Below, in pieces: positions 23,377 through 23,857 of a stretch of DNA of 23,857 nucleotides. The notes beneath the pieces are model-generated. The model saw only the letters and a list, made by a program, of their open reading frames with translations, was not told the origin of the DNA and made no database searches. Position 1 is the stretch's first letter, and each line of letters opens with the position of its first letter. The stretch is from Polyangiaceae bacterium (lineage in GTDB: Bacteria > Myxococcota > Polyangia > Polyangiales > Polyangiaceae), in the NCBI GenBank assembly GCA_025936205.1, contig JAICTU010000077.1, forward strand, positions 1-23,857, written 5' to 3'. Position numbers and translations under genes: made by a program.

Positions 23377-23857
23377 ATGCCGCAGGACCCCTTCAAGTAT
23401 TTCCGGGTCGAAGCCCACGAGCTGCTGGAGCAGTTCGGCAAGGGCGTGCTCGACCTGGAGAAGGGGCAAAACACCGCGGACACCAGCCAGAAGATCCTGC
23501 GCGTGGCGCACACCCTGAAGGGTGCGGCGCGCGTGGTGAAGCAGAGCGCGATCGCGGATCACTCCCACGCCATCGAAGAGCTGCTGCAGCCCTTCCGCGA
23601 AGCAGCGATCCGAGTTCCCGAACCCATCATCGGTCAGCTGCTGCAGCGCCTGGAGGGCATCCGCCAGGCGCTGGCCCTGCTGGCCGCGCCGCCCGGTCCG
23701 CCTCCGGAGGTTCCCGCTGCGCGGCCCGCCCCGCAGCTCGCCGCGCCGGCGCCGATCGAAGAAGAGCTGCGCACGCTCCGAGCCGACGTGCGCGAGCTGG
23801 ACGAGCTGCTGGAGGGTATCAATGAGACCCAGGCGCTGCTGCGAGCGCTGCAGACCA
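23377..23857 (+). CDS. cheA: CheA-type chemosensory histidine kinase (3' end missing)
   Basis: Only the first 160 residues are in the window. An ATG 4 nt after the receptor stop, with GAAG upstream, opens a frame that begins MPQDPFKYFRVEAHELLEQF. It is an HPt (P1) domain with phosphoacceptor His45 in RVAHTLKGAARVV, the CheA signature. The domain is followed by a Pro/Ala linker (about 105-130) and a helical segment (EELRTLRADVRELDELLEGIN). The dimerisation, ATPase, CheW-binding and any receiver domain lie beyond the edge. CheA phosphorylates a response regulator in answer to the receptor. By analogy with WspE a C-terminal receiver is likely, but it cannot be seen. Confidence 0.9.
   Translation, partial: MPQDPFKYFRVEAHELLEQFGKGVLDLEKGQNTADTSQKILRVAHTLKGAARVVKQSAIADHSHAIEELLQPFREAAIRVPEPIIGQLLQRLEGIRQALALLAAPPGPPPEVPAARPAPQLAAPAPIEEELRTLRADVRELDELLEGINETQALLRALQT

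Overview
The window is high-GC DNA with GTG and TTG starts, many Pro/Ala/Gly-rich secreted or lipid-anchored proteins, an FHA-GGDEF protein, a large hybrid histidine kinase and a chemosensory operon. This mix points to Myxococcota (Polyangia/Myxococcia-like). That is inferred from gene content and composition only, because no phylogenetic marker was compared.

Layout. (1) 1-3018: 3' part of a metallophosphoesterase (+), a convergent rhomboid protease (-), then a lipoprotein and an MlaE-type lipid ABC permease (+). (2) 3085-3174: a small SRP RNA gene on the minus strand, between MlaE and the next gene. (3) 3389-5019: a membrane-anchored helical-repeat protein and a secreted DUF3047 protein (+). 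(4) 5020-6315: an FHA-GGDEF diguanylate cyclase (-), divergent from a small, apparently frameshifted lipoprotein gene (+, 6307-6752). (5) 6676-12267: a minus-strand run, in transcription order PpiC/SurA-like lipoprotein, KamA-type lysine 2,3-aminomutase, acyl-CoA carboxylase beta subunit and hybrid histidine kinase. (6) 12357-13082: pyrH (+). (7) 13083-13789: a non-coding convergent spacer holding short direct repeats and a 41-bp tandem repeat array in which every copy keeps a small hairpin. (8) 13790-14413: a DUF4202 protein (-). (9) 14414-14803: a hairpin-rich leader, then ccmF, a CcmI-like membrane protein and an exported protein with a similar helical tail (+), probably one cytochrome c maturation operon. 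(10) 19433 to the end: a tightly coupled chemosensory operon, cheW-cheR(TPR)-cheW-mcp-cheA, with cheA cut by the window edge.

Working together. The terminal operon has the parts list of a Wsp-type (alternative cellular function) array: two CheWs, a TPR-containing CheR and a CHASE3-type receptor. Such systems often control a diguanylate cyclase, so a REC-GGDEF gene may lie beyond the window. The FHA-GGDEF protein shows c-di-GMP signalling in this neighbourhood but is not adjacent. The ccm genes build c-type cytochromes, and the MlaE/lipoprotein pair serves envelope lipid transport. The most unusual items are the 41-bp hairpin minisatellite, the structured ccmF leader, the kamA-pccB coupling and the broken lipoprotein gene.
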